From positions 33,450,619 to 33,514,618 of the forward strand of contig OX031071.1 of NCBI GenBank assembly GCA_943736015.1: a stretch of DNA of 64,000 nt, in the 5' to 3' direction. Under the pieces are notes generated by a model, which was not told the origin of the DNA, did not search any database, and was given only the letters and a program-made list of their open reading frames with translations. Both the position numbers and the translations under genes were made by a program. Source of the stretch: Tridacna crocea (lineage: Eukaryota; Mollusca; Bivalvia; Cardiida; Cardiidae). Below, one piece after another: positions 39,403 through 50,059 of this stretch (the first letter of the stretch is position 1; each line of letters opens with the position of its first letter).

Positions 39403-41163
39403 ATGGAAGTGTCTGGACGAAATCAGACAGGGAGTGACGACACAACAACAGGTGTTCAATGTGATCCTTGTTTCTTGTTGAACAAAAATATAAATGCTAA
39501 ACATTATTGTGTGGACTGTGACGAATTTTTCTGTGACAATTGTTCTTCTGCTCATAAAGTGTTTAAAGTATCAAGAAATCACAAGTTATTATCGGGGGAT
39601 GGGATACCTTCACAGAAACTTACTTCAGCACAGGAAAATATCTGTTCTAAACACAGTGGGGAAATATTAAAGTACTTTTGTAAGGTCCATAACAACTTTT
39701 TCTGTACTGTTTGTGTAACTCTTGAGCACAGATTTTGTTCCAATGAATATATAGATGACATTGCACAAGCCTTCGAGACAAGTCCAGAGTATACAACTTT
39801 AACAGAGAAATTATTAAGTCTTTTACAGCTGTTAAAAGATATAAAGAAAACTTCCACAAGACACAGTCAAGACTTACAAACAGTGCACACCCAGTTTGTA
39901 TCAAGTGTTAAATATTTTCGTACAGAAATCAACAACCTTCTAGATTCCATGGAAACAACCATTTTGAAGGAAGCCCAGGATGTGAAGGAGTTTGATACAA
40001 AATCTGCTCAAACTGTGTCTACAACGTGTGATACAATGACCACAGACATCAATGAAATTGTCACTAACTTAGACAAACATAAACAATACAAACAACAGCG
40101 ACAGTTGGTGATTTCTGCAAAGAAAGCCGAAACTCTGATTTCTGACATAGAAAATAAAATGGCAGACATATCCAGCCAAAACAAAATTAGAAATTATAAA
40201 TTTCACAAAAATGAGGAAATGCTACATTTACTTCAATCTATGTGCAATCTTGGTACATTAGTGGATAGAGAGAAGGAGGGACGAAAAACAGAAATTGAGA
40301 GAAAGGAGAAAGAAAAAGTGAAGCTGGTCAACAAAGATCCCAAATCTGTTAGAGCCAGTTATGTAGGACAAATCAATGTTAAACATTCAGAAGATTTAGG
40401 TTACTGTTTGATTACAGGCAGTGTAATGATAGATCCATACAGAATAGTTCTAACAGATCGTCACAACTCCAGTGTAAAACTTGTAAATGTTGACAGTAAC
40501 AGTATTCTATCTGATCTAAAACTTTCCACACTACCATGGGATGTTACTTGTATTGATAAAAGTCAGCTTGTCATTACATGTAACAATAAATTAGTTTTTG
40601 TAAATGTTGGACAGACTTTGACTGTAAACAAAGAACTTCAAGTTAATGGAGACTGTACAGGAATTATTTTTAATGATAATCAATTATTTGTGTCATTTGA
40701 TAGACCAGAACCTGCTGTTAAATTAATCAGTCTACATGGAGAAATATTGAAAACATTTTCTACAGACCAAAATGGACAACCTCTGTTTAAACGTCCCTTG
40801 TATATTTGTCTTAGTAATTCCAAGTCTACACTATTTGTTAGTGACTGTCAGACAAACACTGTGACAAGTGTTGATCTACATGGTAAAGTTCAAAATGTTT
40901 ACAGAGATACTAACCTGAGGTATCCACTTGGTCTGACTGTAGATAGATATGATAATATTTATATAGCTGGACTACACTCACACAACATACATCAGATATC
41001 TACACAGTGTAGACCCATACAAATATTACTGGATCAAACACAAGCAATGAAAGATCCACAGTCAGTGACATATTGTGAAACAGAAAACAAACTTTATATC
41101 AGCCATGCTGGTGGATTGTTTACATCTAAACAAAATGTTTTGTCAGTTTATCAACTACAGTAG
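39403..41163 (+). CDS. RING-less TRIM-like protein: two B-boxes, coiled coil, beta-propeller-like C terminus
   Basis: 586 residues in one exon. B-box 1 ligands appear as C20, C23, C36, C39, C44, C47, H51 and H60. B-box 2 as C81, H84, C93, H96, C101, C104, H109 and C112. Residues ~125-305 are helical and charged (coiled coil, ending in an ERKEKEKVK stretch). Residues ~320-586 hold repeated strands of the kind VMIDPYRIVLTDRHNSSVKL and YPLGLTVDRYDNIYIAG, typical of an NHL-like propeller. There is no RING domain before B-box 1, so ubiquitin-ligase activity is not supported by this chain alone; a role in protein binding or RNA/protein scaffolding in the cytoplasm is family-level inference. The ATG at 39403 follows a plausible splice acceptor and is the first in frame. 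A GTAAGT lies 33 bp after the stop (41196), so the 3'UTR may be spliced. In bivalves such genes form large families often annotated as TRIM2/3/56/71-like; the exact orthology is unresolved. Confidence 0.88.
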   Translation: MEVSGRNQTGSDDTTTGVQCDPCFLLNKNINAKHYCVDCDEFFCDNCSSAHKVFKVSRNHKLLSGDGIPSQKLTSAQENICSKHSGEILKYFCKVHNNFFCTVCVTLEHRFCSNEYIDDIAQAFETSPEYTTLTEKLLSLLQLLKDIKKTSTRHSQDLQTVHTQFVSSVKYFRTEINNLLDSMETTILKEAQDVKEFDTKSAQTVSTTCDTMTTDINEIVTNLDKHKQYKQQRQLVISAKKAETLISDIENKMADISSQNKIRNYKFHKNEEMLHLLQSMCNLGTLVDREKEGRKTEIERKEKEKVKLVNKDPKSVRASYVGQINVKHSEDLGYCLITGSVMIDPYRIVLTDRHNSSVKLVNVDSNSILSDLKLSTLPWDVTCIDKSQLVITCNNKLVFVNVGQTLTVNKELQVNGDCTGIIFNDNQLFVSFDRPEPAVKLISLHGEILKTFSTDQNGQPLFKRPLYICLSNSKSTLFVSDCQTNTVTSVDLHGKVQNVYRDTNLRYPLGLTVDRYDNIYIAGLHSHNIHQISTQCRPIQILLDQTQAMKDPQSVTYCETENKLYISHAGGLFTSKQNVLSVYQLQ

Positions 41164-41234
41164 AAAACAACACATACTGATGACCTGCTGTAAGGGTAAG
41201 TCTATTTAACCTTGTACCACACTGTTTTGTGTTT

Positions 41235-41397
41235 TTAACCCTTTACTACACCAACTTGACTTTTAATGACCCTGAAGAAGAATTGTTCGTGAAACATTGT
41301 GGAAAAAGAAGAAAATGCTGGTTACCAGCATTTTCTTCTTTTTCCACAATGTTTTCTACAATATCAAAGACAGAATTTATCATTTGAACTTTGTTTA
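41235..41397 (+). mobile_element. TH-MITE lacking its right end; paired stem changes
   Basis: TTAA 41235-41238. The stem GTGGAAAAAGAAGAAAATGC pairs with GCATTTTCTTCTTTTTCCAC: two substitutions relative to consensus are matched on both arms. It ends after TTTATCATTTGAAC. Confidence 0.85.
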
Positions 41398-41575
41398 ACT
41401 CTTTACCACACAATCCCGACCTTTCACTATCCTAAGGGAGAAAGATTTTGAAAACACTGTGGGAAAAGGAGAAAATGTTCTAACTAGCAATATCTCCTTC
41501 TCTCGCAATATTTTATCTCCATTCAATGAAAAATTTTGTGATTTCAGCAACATTTAATAGGAGACATTGTAAAAA
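41395..41575 (+). mobile_element. TH-MITE with decayed right end
   Basis: TTAA 41395-41398, CTCTTTACCACACAATCCC, left arm ACACTGTGGGAAAAGGAG and a weak right arm (ATATCTCCTTCTCTCGC). Stops near AACATTTAATAGG. Confidence 0.7.
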
Positions 41576-41605
41576 TAGTAGATTTGTTCAATTATCAGCA
41601 GGGTT

Positions 41606-41690
41606 TTGTGTGGGTCAGTGATAAAGTGTAGGACTCGTGACCTAGAGGTCCCAGGTTCGAGCCTCGTTGGCTCCAATTTTTTTTTCACAG
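41606..41690 (+). repeat. tRNA-like SINE head (family S5)
   Basis: A-box region GTGTGGGTCAGTGATAAAGT, B box CCCAGGTTCGAGCCTCG, then a T-run. Related to 28582-28645. Confidence 0.6.
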
Positions 41691-41798
41691 GAGTGTCCTC
41701 AACTCCCAGCAACGTTTATGTATTAATGTACATTGTGTAGATCAAGATCAGCCTGCACAGAACATAAAGTTTGATCCTAGATATAAATAGTTGTATAA

Positions 41799-41876
41799 AA
41801 TAGAAATGTTTTGTCTGTTAATCAACTACAGAAGAAAACAACATATACTGTTGACATTTTGTATAGATATGTCTAT
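41799..41876 (+). pseudogene. Duplicated 3' end of the TRIM-like gene
   Basis: AAATGTTTTGTCTGTTAATC, AACTACAGAAGAAAACAACA and TATGTCTATTTT match 41131-41205, the last codons, stop and first 3'UTR bases of the gene, about 668 bp downstream. The TAG stop is AAG here. Only this tail remains. Confidence 0.75.
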
Positions 41877-41919
41877 TTTCATCATCAATTGTTAACTGTA
41901 GTAGTAGCAGGAATGATAT

Positions 41920-42154
41920 TTAACCCTTTACTACACATTCCTGAATTTTAACGACCCTGAGAAATAAGTCTTTTGAAAACATTGTGGAAAAAAGGAGAAA
42001 ATGCTGGTAACAAGCTTTTTTTCCTTTCATTTTCCCATAAATTTTTCTGACCGATTAAAGAACATGTGTGTCATTTGGGCCACTATGAATGTGTTGTCTG
42101 CAAATGCTTTCTATTTGGAAAGATCTAAAATGTTGTTGTGTTGTAAATGGTTAA
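41920..42154 (+). mobile_element. Complete TH-MITE
   Basis: TTAA 41920-41923 and 42151-42154. The stem is imperfect (CTGGTAACAAGC, TTTCATTTTCCCATAA). GTGTTGTCTGCAAATGC marks the right half. The terminal TTAA also begins the next remnant. Confidence 0.85.
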
Positions 42155-42462
42155 CCCTTTGCTTTACAATTTGGAATTTTAATAGAATTGAAAGAGACGG
42201 CTTTCAATTGTCTGTTTTTGTATTAGCCTTCATTTGTTTAACCAAATCTAACACATTGAAGGCTTCTGTTTGTTCCATAACAGATCACTTTTGAAAACAA
42301 TGTAGGGAAAGCAGAAATTTATTTAATTGTACTTAATTATTCATTCTAAGACAATTTACTGTATATCCTTACCAAGCATTCCCTAGTTATTATGATGCTG
42401 TTAAAGAAAACAGAAACCATTGAGGGAAAAAGAGAAAATTATGGTAAACAGCATTTTATATC
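42151..42462 (+). mobile_element. Decayed TH-MITE remnants before P3
   Basis: TTAACCCTTTGCTTTACAAT starts one remnant; CCTTACCAAGCATTCCC with ACCATTGAGGGAAAAAGAGA starts another. P3 begins within the stem of the second (GGTAAACAGCATTTTATA). Confidence 0.5.
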
Positions 42463-42465
42463 TAC

Positions 42466-44060
42466 TGGCTTTCAGCCAGCAGAGCTTATGTCATGGCTTG
42501 GTTTCCGTCCGTCCGTCCGTTAGCAATTTCTTGTGTGTGCAACTTCTCCTACAGTTTCCATCGGAATTATTTGAAACTTGCCACAATGAATCTCCATGAT
42601 GTCTAGTTGTGCACCTGGTTCTTAGAATTTGGATCACTGTTTGCGTTCTAAAATTATCTGCCCCTGATTTCTGGAATAACCAACTTTTCACTTTGAGTTT
42701 TTGTTCAGGCTATAAGTTCCATACTATGAAAGGTATCAACTTGAAACTGCATACACTGATAGAACACATTATGGAAAAGTGCACTGCACATGAACCATTA
42801 CTCTGCCACCGTTATTTTTTGAGTTACTGCCCTTTGTTAATTTTCAGTTTGAATTTTTGTCCAGGCCATAACTTCTAAAATATAAAAGCTATCAACTTGA
42901 AACTACATACACTGATAGAACACATTATGGAAAGGTGCAGTGCACATGAACCATAACTCTGCCATTGTTATTTTTTGAGTTACTGCCCTTTGTTAATTTT
43001 CAGTTTGAATTTCTGTCCAGGCCATAACTTCTAAACTATAAAAGCTATTAACTTGGAACTTCATACACTGATAGAACTCATTATGGAGAAGTGCATTGCA
43101 CATGAACCATAACTCTGCCACTTTTATTTTTTGAGTTATTGCCCTTAGTTAATTTTCAGTTTGAATTATTGTGAAGACCATAACTTCTAGACTATAAAAG
43201 GTATCATCTTGAAACTTCAAAGACTAATAGAACACGTTATGAAGAAGTGCATTGCACAAGAACCATAACTCTGCCATCCTTCCTTCTGAGTTATTGCCAT
43301 TTTCACTTTGAATTTTCGTCTGGGCCATAATTTCTAAAATATAAAAGATATGATCTGGGACCTTCAAAGACAGATAGAACACCTTGTGGATAAGAGCAAT
43401 TCACAAAATTTGTAACTTTGCCACCCTTATTGTTTTAGTTATTGCCCTTTAATATTTTTCACATATCATGGCGAATAACTACTCTTCAGTCATGGCCCAT
43501 CCATCAATGCAACTCATTTCACTGACAAGCCCCTTGGGGCGTATATATGCGCTGCTCTGCGAAGCTCTTGTTAGTTCTGTTAAAGGTTTGTTGAACTACT
43601 AGTGACCTAGTACAAAGAGGGACAGGGCTTTGCTGTTGTGATATGGCATTTTGTTATCCAATCAAATTGATCCTGCAACTTCAAAATAAAACAATTCCCA
43701 CAATGCATATTTTTTTTCTGTATTTTGATGTTTCCCCAGCCAAAATGGTTTGTAACAAGACCCTCTTTAACTATAACCAGAAGACAATTTTTTTTATAAC
43801 TGGTCATAATTGAAAAATGTTGCAGACAACATAATAAATCTTCAAATTAGTAAAACTTTTATCAAAAAGGGTAGATATATTGTGTGAAAATAAGAAAATG
43901 TAGGTTACTATTATTTTCTTCTTTTCTCACAATGTTTTTCATAGCTTTTTTTCTTTAGTGACCTAAAATGCAGGAATGAATGGTAATTGTTAAAAACTTA
44001 TCTTCACCTTTACAGAAAAATCAGGCCTGTGGAGCGATACAGGCGCTCAAGCGCCTCTAG
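42466..44060 (+). mobile_element. Helitron/pearl-like element P3 with ~156-bp core repeats
   Basis: 5' hairpin CTACTGGCTTTCAGCCAGCA, TTTCCGTCCGTCCGTCCG, then core monomers marked by AGAACACATTATGG at 42761, 42916, 43073, 43229 and 43375 (155, 157, 156, 146 bp). The 3' end has AGGCGCTCAAGCGCCT directly followed by CTAG (44057-44060) and T, a Helitron-type terminus. The last ~500 bp, including an embedded TH-MITE, is shared with P4. Confidence 0.75.
43767..43993 (-). mobile_element. Old TH-MITE embedded in the 3' module of P3
   Basis: TTAA 43767-43770 and 43990-43993; stem GTGTGAAAATAAGAAAATGT with TATTTTCTTCTTTTCTCAC. The equivalent copy in P4 is 45889-46115. Confidence 0.8.
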
Positions 44061-44144
44061 TATTTTGTACTTTGTGATTGTGTAGTGTTTGGTGTTCGGC
44101 CTGTGTCATGCGACATGCGTGTTTCGTCATCAATTTTTACTTGT

Positions 44145-44630
44145 GTATGTTCTAGAGACCACATCTTCTTTCTATACCTATGAAACTTTGTCAGAATGTG
44201 AGTCTTGATTATATCTTGGACGAATTTGAAAATGGGGTATGTTGGGTGAAAAACTAGGTCACTATGTCAACATCTTGAAAGAACCTTGTGTATGCTCTAG
44301 AAGCCACATTTTCAGTCCAAAACTTTTAACCCTTTACCACACAATTCGAACTTTTAATGACCCTGAGAAAAAAACCTTATAGAAACATTGTGGAAAAAGA
44401 AAAAAATGCTGGTCACTGGCATTTTATCCTTTTCCGACAATGTTTTCTACCCTTCCCTTAACAAATTTCAAATTTTTAGCAATTATTGAGTCGTCTGTAA
44501 CTGCTTTTAATTTGGACTAGTCTAAAATTTTATCCTTTGGTAAAGAATTAAAGAGGGTCAGAATGTCTTGATGATATCTAGGATGAGCTGGAAAATGGGC
44601 CATGTTAGGTGTTCTTTACATGTTTTACAG
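44145..44630 (+). repeat. Fragment of the ACTAGGTCACTAGGTC core monomer, split by a TH-MITE
   Basis: TATGTTCTAGAGACCACATC and AAACTAGGTCACTATGTC match the ~138-bp monomer of 53940-55030; after the MITE it resumes as GGGTCAGAATGTCTTGATGA. Confidence 0.65.
44326..44551 (+). mobile_element. Complete TH-MITE
   Basis: TTAA 44326-44329 and 44548-44551; stem ACATTGTGGAAAAAGAAAAA with TTATCCTTTTCCGACAATGT. It interrupts the core-monomer fragment. Confidence 0.88.
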
Positions 44631-44910
44631 GTTGTTGTTTTACAAACGAATTGAATGTCTTCATTGACTGACGCAACCAGAGCAAAAGCGTGCAGCGCAT
44701 GAAAGTCACTGACCAGCCTTGATATATCACGGTACCCAATGGAAAATTAAATACAGTATCTGTTATACGGATCAGATGAATTGTGTATTGTATAAGTTTG
44801 TTGTTGTATACAGTGTAGTACGTAAATTTTGAATAGCTGTAAACAGTATATGTTGAATTTGTTTTCGCTAAACCTTATTATTGTAATCACCATTATCATT
44901 TAATGTGCTT
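44631..44910. other. No identifiable feature
   Basis: Low-copy spacer. Confidence 0.4.
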
Positions 44911-45404
44911 TTTAGCTCCACTGGCCGAAGGCCAGCGAGCTATTGTCGTGGCGTTGTGTCCGTTGTGCGTCCGTCCTTCCGTTCGTCCGTGTGTTCGTCC
45001 ATGCGTTCTTCCGTAAACTTTTTCTTTAAAAAACTTCTCCTCAGAAACTATTGACTGGATTTTTACCAAATTTCACAGGAATGTTCCTTAGGTGGTCCTC
45101 TTTCAAATTCCTTCAAATAATTATGTTCCATGAATAATTCTGGTTGCCATGGCAACCAAAGTAAAAAACCTTTAAAAATCTTCTTTTCCGGAACCGCTAA
45201 TTGGATAACATTATTATTTTGCAGGAATGTTCCTTAGGTAGAGGTCTAAAGAATTTCTTAAAAAAAAAAGGATCCGTAAAAAAAACATGGCTTTTATGGG
45301 AGACTCATTTTCCTTTTATGGTATAAAGTACAATCTTTGAAAAATTTCTTCTCTCAAACTATTCGTTGGATTTCATTGTTGTATTACAGGTTAGTTCCTA
45401 TGGT

Positions 45405-45628
45405 TGTAAGTCTTTACCATACAGTCCTGCCTTTTAACGTCGCTAAAGAAAAAGTCTTTGGAAAACACTCTTGGAAAAGGAGAAACTCCTGGTAATCAGC
45501 ATTTTCTCCTTTTCTCTCAGTGTTTTCATCAAAGAGAGAAATCATCATTTCATCAATGTTTAGTTTGTTGTCTGCAAATGCTTTCAGTTTGGTCACATCC
45601 CAAATTTTGTTGTTTGGTAAAGATTTAA
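45405..45628 (+). mobile_element. TH-MITE inside P4
   Basis: Left TAAGTCTTTACCATACAG, right TTGTTTGGTAAAGATTTAA (TTAA 45625-45628). The stem is partly eroded (CTCTTGGAAAAGGAGAAACT). Confidence 0.8.
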
Positions 45629-45888
45629 AGATGGTTGCTTTACATAATCTATCATCCCATTCATATAAACAAGAGAACCTCTGCACTTTAATTAGTTCTG
45701 GTAAAGGTTTGTTGACCTACTGGTGACCTTATACAAAGAGAGACAGGGCTTTACTGTTGTGATCAGGCATTTTGTTATCCAATCAAACTGATCCTGCAGC
45801 TTCAATAAAACAATTGCCACAAATATGCATATTTTTTTCTGTATTTTGATGTTTCCCCACCCAAAAATGGTTTGTAACAAGACCCTCT

Positions 45889-46115
45889 TTAACTATAACC
45901 AGAAGACAAATTTTTTATAACTGGTCATAATTGAAAGATGTTGCAGACAACATAATAAATCTTCAAATTAGTAAAACTTTTATCAAAAAGGGTAGATATT
46001 ATTGTGTAAAACTAAGAAAATGTAGGTTACTATTATTTTCTTCTTTTCTCACAATGTGTTTCATAGCTTTTTTTCTTCAGTGACCTAAAAAACAGGAATG
46101 AATGGTAATTGTTAA
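45889..46115 (-). mobile_element. Old TH-MITE embedded in the 3' module of P4
   Basis: Counterpart of 43767-43993, with the same TTAA boundaries and the same internal changes. It was therefore present before the module was copied. Confidence 0.8.
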
Positions 46116-46439
46116 AAACTTCTCTTCCCCGTTACAGAAAAATCAGGCCTGTGGAGCGATACAGGGGCTCAAGCGCCTCTAGTTCTTTTATCTTTGTTTA
46201 TTTTTAACTCTATTGTAGATCAGAATGCACTTTGTTTATACATTGTCTTTGATTATTTATTTGTTAAAAAAATCTGTGTACTTTGTCAACTTTTAACATG
46301 TCACCCACGACATCAGCTCACCTTTGCAGTAAGTGTGGACATAGATCAGCTAACGCATTTGCATTACCAGAGCTTCCTCCACACTTCCTGGGAGTTTATA
46401 GGAAGCATGGATTTGAGGAGATATTATTCGTTATGATCG

Positions 46440-47573
46440 ATTTCTCGTTTAACTCATTATCTGGCGTGAATTTTGATGAAACTTTATAGAAATGATCCTG
46501 GCAAAGTTGTCTTCAGAATTTCTTGAATGTGATTCCTTCAAAACCTGTGGCTGTCATGGCAACACAGCTGAAAAAATATTGAAAATCTTTGAAGCTCTTC
46601 AGGTTTTAACTGTAAGGCTTTGGGCTACTAAATTTGGCATGTAGCTTTATCTGGTAGACCTCTCCCAAGTTCATTCAATTATTAGCCCTGGGGTCAAAAC
46701 TGATCCAGTCCCAGGGACACCCTGGGGGCTTATACAGAAAAAAAAAACATTCTGGTATCTAGCCATAAGGCGCTGGGTTACCAAATTTGGCTTGTAGCTT
46801 TATTTAATAAAGACTGCCCAAATTATAGCCCTGGGGTCAAATTTAGCCCCGCCCTGGGGGGTCAGAAGTTTTATATGGGTTCTCGTATCTAGCCATCAGG
46901 CCTGGGGATACCATACTTGGCATGTAGCTTTATGTAGTGGATGTCTACCAAAGGGGCCCAATTTATAGCCCTTAGGTCTAATTTGGCCCAATCCCAGAGG
47001 TCACAAGTTTTACATGGGTTTGTGCAGGAAACACTTCAAAAATCCAATTTTATTTGCATGAAGCCCAGGGCTACCAAATTTTGCATGTAGCTTTGTCTAG
47101 TGGACATCTACCAGGAGGACTCAGATTATGGCCATGGGGTCAAGTTTGTTCATACACATGGGTCACAAGTTTTACATTGGCATTCATTGCGAAAACTTTA
47201 TAAATCTTCACCTCGCTAGCCATAAGGCCTACGACTACTAAAATTAGCCCTGTTCAGGACCCTTATGTTTTACAGGGTCTTTTATCGAGGAAAATTTAAA
47301 AATCTTTATGTTTATAACCATATATTCAAGACTTGTATTGTTTCGTCTGGGGTTTTATCTTGTGGACCTCAACCAGGATTCAAGTTATTACAGATTTGTG
47401 GTAAGAGAAGGCGTTGCCCTGGGGTCATAACTTTCTCAAGGGGTTTTATAGAAAAAAAAAACCTTTATATGTCTTTCAGTTTGAAACCAATTTGCCAAGT
47501 TTTGTAATGTTTGGTTGGTAGTTTTTTAGTTATTAGCCAGTGGAGTGATACAGGGCTATCACGGTCCTCTTGT
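46440..47573 (+). mobile_element. Pearl-like element P5, 5' end missing
   Basis: Core monomers carry GGCATGTAGCTTTATCTGG and GCCCTGGGGTCAAA near 46611, 46766, 46894, 47058 and 47221 (about 130-165 bp). The 3' end is GAGTGATACAGGGCTATCAC, GGTCCTCTTGTT. Same family as P6. Confidence 0.7.
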
Positions 47574-48449
47574 TTTCAACACTATTACCATTTTTCAACA
47601 CACTGAACCTGGTAAGATGGGAAAAAGAGGTAGGATTCATTTAACTTGGACCATAATGATTATGAGGTAATAAATAATGTTCGTCAAACATTCCGAATAA
47701 AATCAGTTAATACAGCTCTGAAATGAAAATGAATGCAGATTCAGGACTAGAAATATGCCAGATATTTACAAAGTGATTATATTAGCTAGTACACTTGACC
47801 ATTTCCAAATATATGGAAAAATCTGGTACATATTTGTAAACAGTAATCAAGTAATCAAGAAACAAGACCTTGATATGAATTATGCCAAGATTATAAAATC
47901 AGAGTCATACTATTCTGCATTAAAATGCATATTCTATGCAGTATGATCTTGACCTACACAGTCAGCTAAAGTGTCCATAACTGGTCTCTAGCACTCCAAG
48001 GGTTACTTAAAATTGCAAAATATTGAATTTGAGAGATTTCACCACTGCAAACAATTTTTGAATGGTCTCTACCTGATAAGAGTTACAATAATTTATTTTA
48101 AATTTGTAAACTTGTTAAATTTGTAAAAGTTGTAGACTATTTTTGAAAAGTTTCTGTATATTGTGCTGCTGTATTAGAATTTAATCTGTTGATTTTTAAA
48201 AGCACTGACGGAAAAGATGTACAGAAATGATAGTCATATTAAATCGTAGAGAAGAATGTGTCGTGGGTAATGGAGCGCTTGCTCATTATGCGTGATGCCT
48301 ACTTTTCCTTAAATGTTTTCCAGGACAATAGTTAATGATACATCTTTGTGTTGGACTTTATTTATTTGTTGATTTAATACAAATTTAAAAAACAATATTG
48401 AAAAAAATGTTTCAGATGAGTTAGATATGGATTGTAAAATAATAAAGGG
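47574..48449. other. No supported gene
   Basis: AT-rich low-copy sequence with a weak trace of the GATC hairpin family near 47940. The 63-codon frame here has no motif. Confidence 0.4.
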
Positions 48450-48662
48450 CATAACCCCTGTGCCACACAATTCCGACTTTCAACAAGTCTTTCAAGAACA
48501 TTGTGAGAAAAAGAGAACATGCTGATAACAGTATTTTCTCCTTTTTTCCACAATCTTTCCTTCTCAAGCAAAGAAAATGTGCTTCATTTTAGCCACAGAA
48601 ATTTTCATCTGCAAATGTTTTCAACTTGTATGGGTCTAAAGTTTTGTCATGTGGGAAAAATG
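48450..48662 (+). mobile_element. Degenerate TH-MITE
   Basis: CCTGTGCCACACAATTCCGA, arms ACATTGTGAGAAAAAGAG and TTCTCCTTTTTTCCACAAT, then TTTTCATCTGCAAATG and TTGTCATGTGGG. Confidence 0.65.
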
Positions 48663-48806
48663 GTGAGAAAATCATGTGTATATACATGTGTTATTTATAA
48701 GTAATAGCCACACCCATTTATATATTTTTGTTTTTTCGTTTATAACAAGAGAGAAATAAGAGAAGACTTATTTGTATAGTTATAGTTACTAGAAAGAGTA
48801 GATATG

Positions 48807-49034
48807 ACAACTCATTACCAAACGACAAAGTTTTAGGCTTGTTCAAATTGAAAGCATTTGCAGATGACAAAATGAAAGTTCTGAAACTTTGAAATTTGTT
48901 TTGTGAAGGGTAGAAAACATTGTGGAAAAAGGAGAAAATGCTGGTTACCAGCATTTTCTCCTTTTTCCACAATGTTTTCTAAATGCTTCTTTCACAGGGT
49001 CGTCAAAAGTAGGATTTGTGTGGTGATGGGTTAA
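48807..49034 (-). mobile_element. Complete TH-MITE with paired stem change
   Basis: Left ACAACTCATTACCAAACGAC, right GGTGATGGGTTAA. The stem GTGGAAAAAGGAGAAAATGC pairs perfectly with GCATTTTCTCCTTTTTCCAC; the A/T pair replaces the usual G/C. Confidence 0.9.
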
Positions 49035-49063
49035 AGTCAAAGCAAAACAATTGAAAACAACAG

Positions 49064-49135
49064 TTTTTAGCTCTATGTCATGGTCCGGTGTCCGTCATGC
49101 GTCCGTCTGTGAGTGTGTCCGTCCATACGTTCAAG
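49064..49135 (+). mobile_element. 5' fragment of a pearl-like element
   Basis: TTTTAGCTCTATGTCATGGT and GCGTCCGTCTG are the start region; the rest is missing and an S2 SINE follows. Confidence 0.55.
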
Positions 49136-49605
49136 TGTTAATCCTACGAACAAAGTCCGTAACAAAGAAACAAATGAATAAATTCATGGCAGAAATAAGG
49201 GACCGGGCGGGATTCGAATCCCAGAACTCCTGGACAAGCGGCCAAAACAATAACCACTGAGCCAAAGGGATATCTCCCTGACGCAGTAGTCAGGTATTGT
49301 ATTTAAATCGGGACGAAGCTATGCAGGAAGGAGTGGTCTCCCATAACACACCCCCTCTTATTTATTGATGATTCAAAGCCTTATTAGACAGGAAGTACGA
49401 TTTTGGACAACAAATGGGATTAAGGGCTCAATGGCCAATCCCGGAGGAGCCGCTATCCTACAAACAACGTCCGTAACAAAGAAACAAGTAAATGCATAGG
49501 TCAAATACCGACCGCATCTGGGGGGGTTCTAAACCGTGCTGACAAGATCTTCGTTTTTCGAGGATTAATTTACCAATACTATAACCACTGAGCCAAAGAG
49601 ATACT
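49135..49605 (-). repeat. Two S2 SINE units
   Basis: Reverse B boxes at GGGCGGGATTCGAATCCC (49204 area) and GGGGGTTCTAAACC (49525 area, eroded); reverse A boxes at CCACTGAGCCAAAG (49254, 49583). The same unit order as in 7615-8400. Confidence 0.7.
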
Positions 49606-49925
49606 AGTATCTCTCTTCTTTTTCCATTTGTAATTTTAATTTTTCTTACTCAATATTACTTTTAAAGTCTATCTGAGACGCAAGAATAAGAGACAGAGCA
49701 GACGAGTAAAGTATTTCTTCATCAACTAAGAACTGAACAATAGAGTTCTTATTTTCATGCTTTAACATAGTACTTTTAATCACAGTCAGTTTATAATGAG
49801 AAGGAAGATCTAACAAATCAGACCTTTTTGGCAAATGTATCAACCCTTGTGATGGCTCAGCAATAAAGTTTTCAAGATCAAAAGACACGATTTCTTTTTG
49901 CTGGTTCAGTAGAATAAAATTCAAA
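49603..49925 (-). pseudogene. Gag-like N-terminal remnant of a retroelement
   Basis: Read on the minus strand, ~92 codons hold a SAP-like helical block (KRSDLLDLPSHYKLTVIKS ... IVQFLVDEEIL). After one in-frame TAA the frame continues as EKLKLQMEKEERY, a charged helix that commonly follows this block in mollusc LTR-retroelement gag-like proteins. It lacks an ATG, has a stop and is cut by the S2 SINE at 49605. Assignment rests on motif style and is tentative; it could also be a host exon relic. Confidence 0.42.
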
Positions 49926-50059
49926 TTTAAGTTCTAATTCTATTTTTATATCTATTTGTTATCTAATAAAATTCAGTAATGTGACAAGTTCAAAATAATT
50001 TCAAATTATACTAGTATCCAAAATTACTAGATGATCAATCCCGAAAGAGCCCCCAATTT
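49926..50059. other. No identifiable feature
   Basis: AT-rich spacer. Confidence 0.4.

Larger units (their letters stand above)
44911..46182 (+). mobile_element. Helitron/pearl-like element P4
   Basis: Start TTTAGCTCCACTGGCCGAAGG with hairpin CTGGCC/GGCCAG, GTCCGTCCTTCCGTTCGTCC, a GGAATGTTCCTTAGGT repeat (two copies, ~160 bp apart), then the ~500-bp 3' module shared with P3. It ends GGGGCTCAAGCGCCT plus CTAG (46179-46182). Two TH-MITEs lie inside. Confidence 0.7.
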
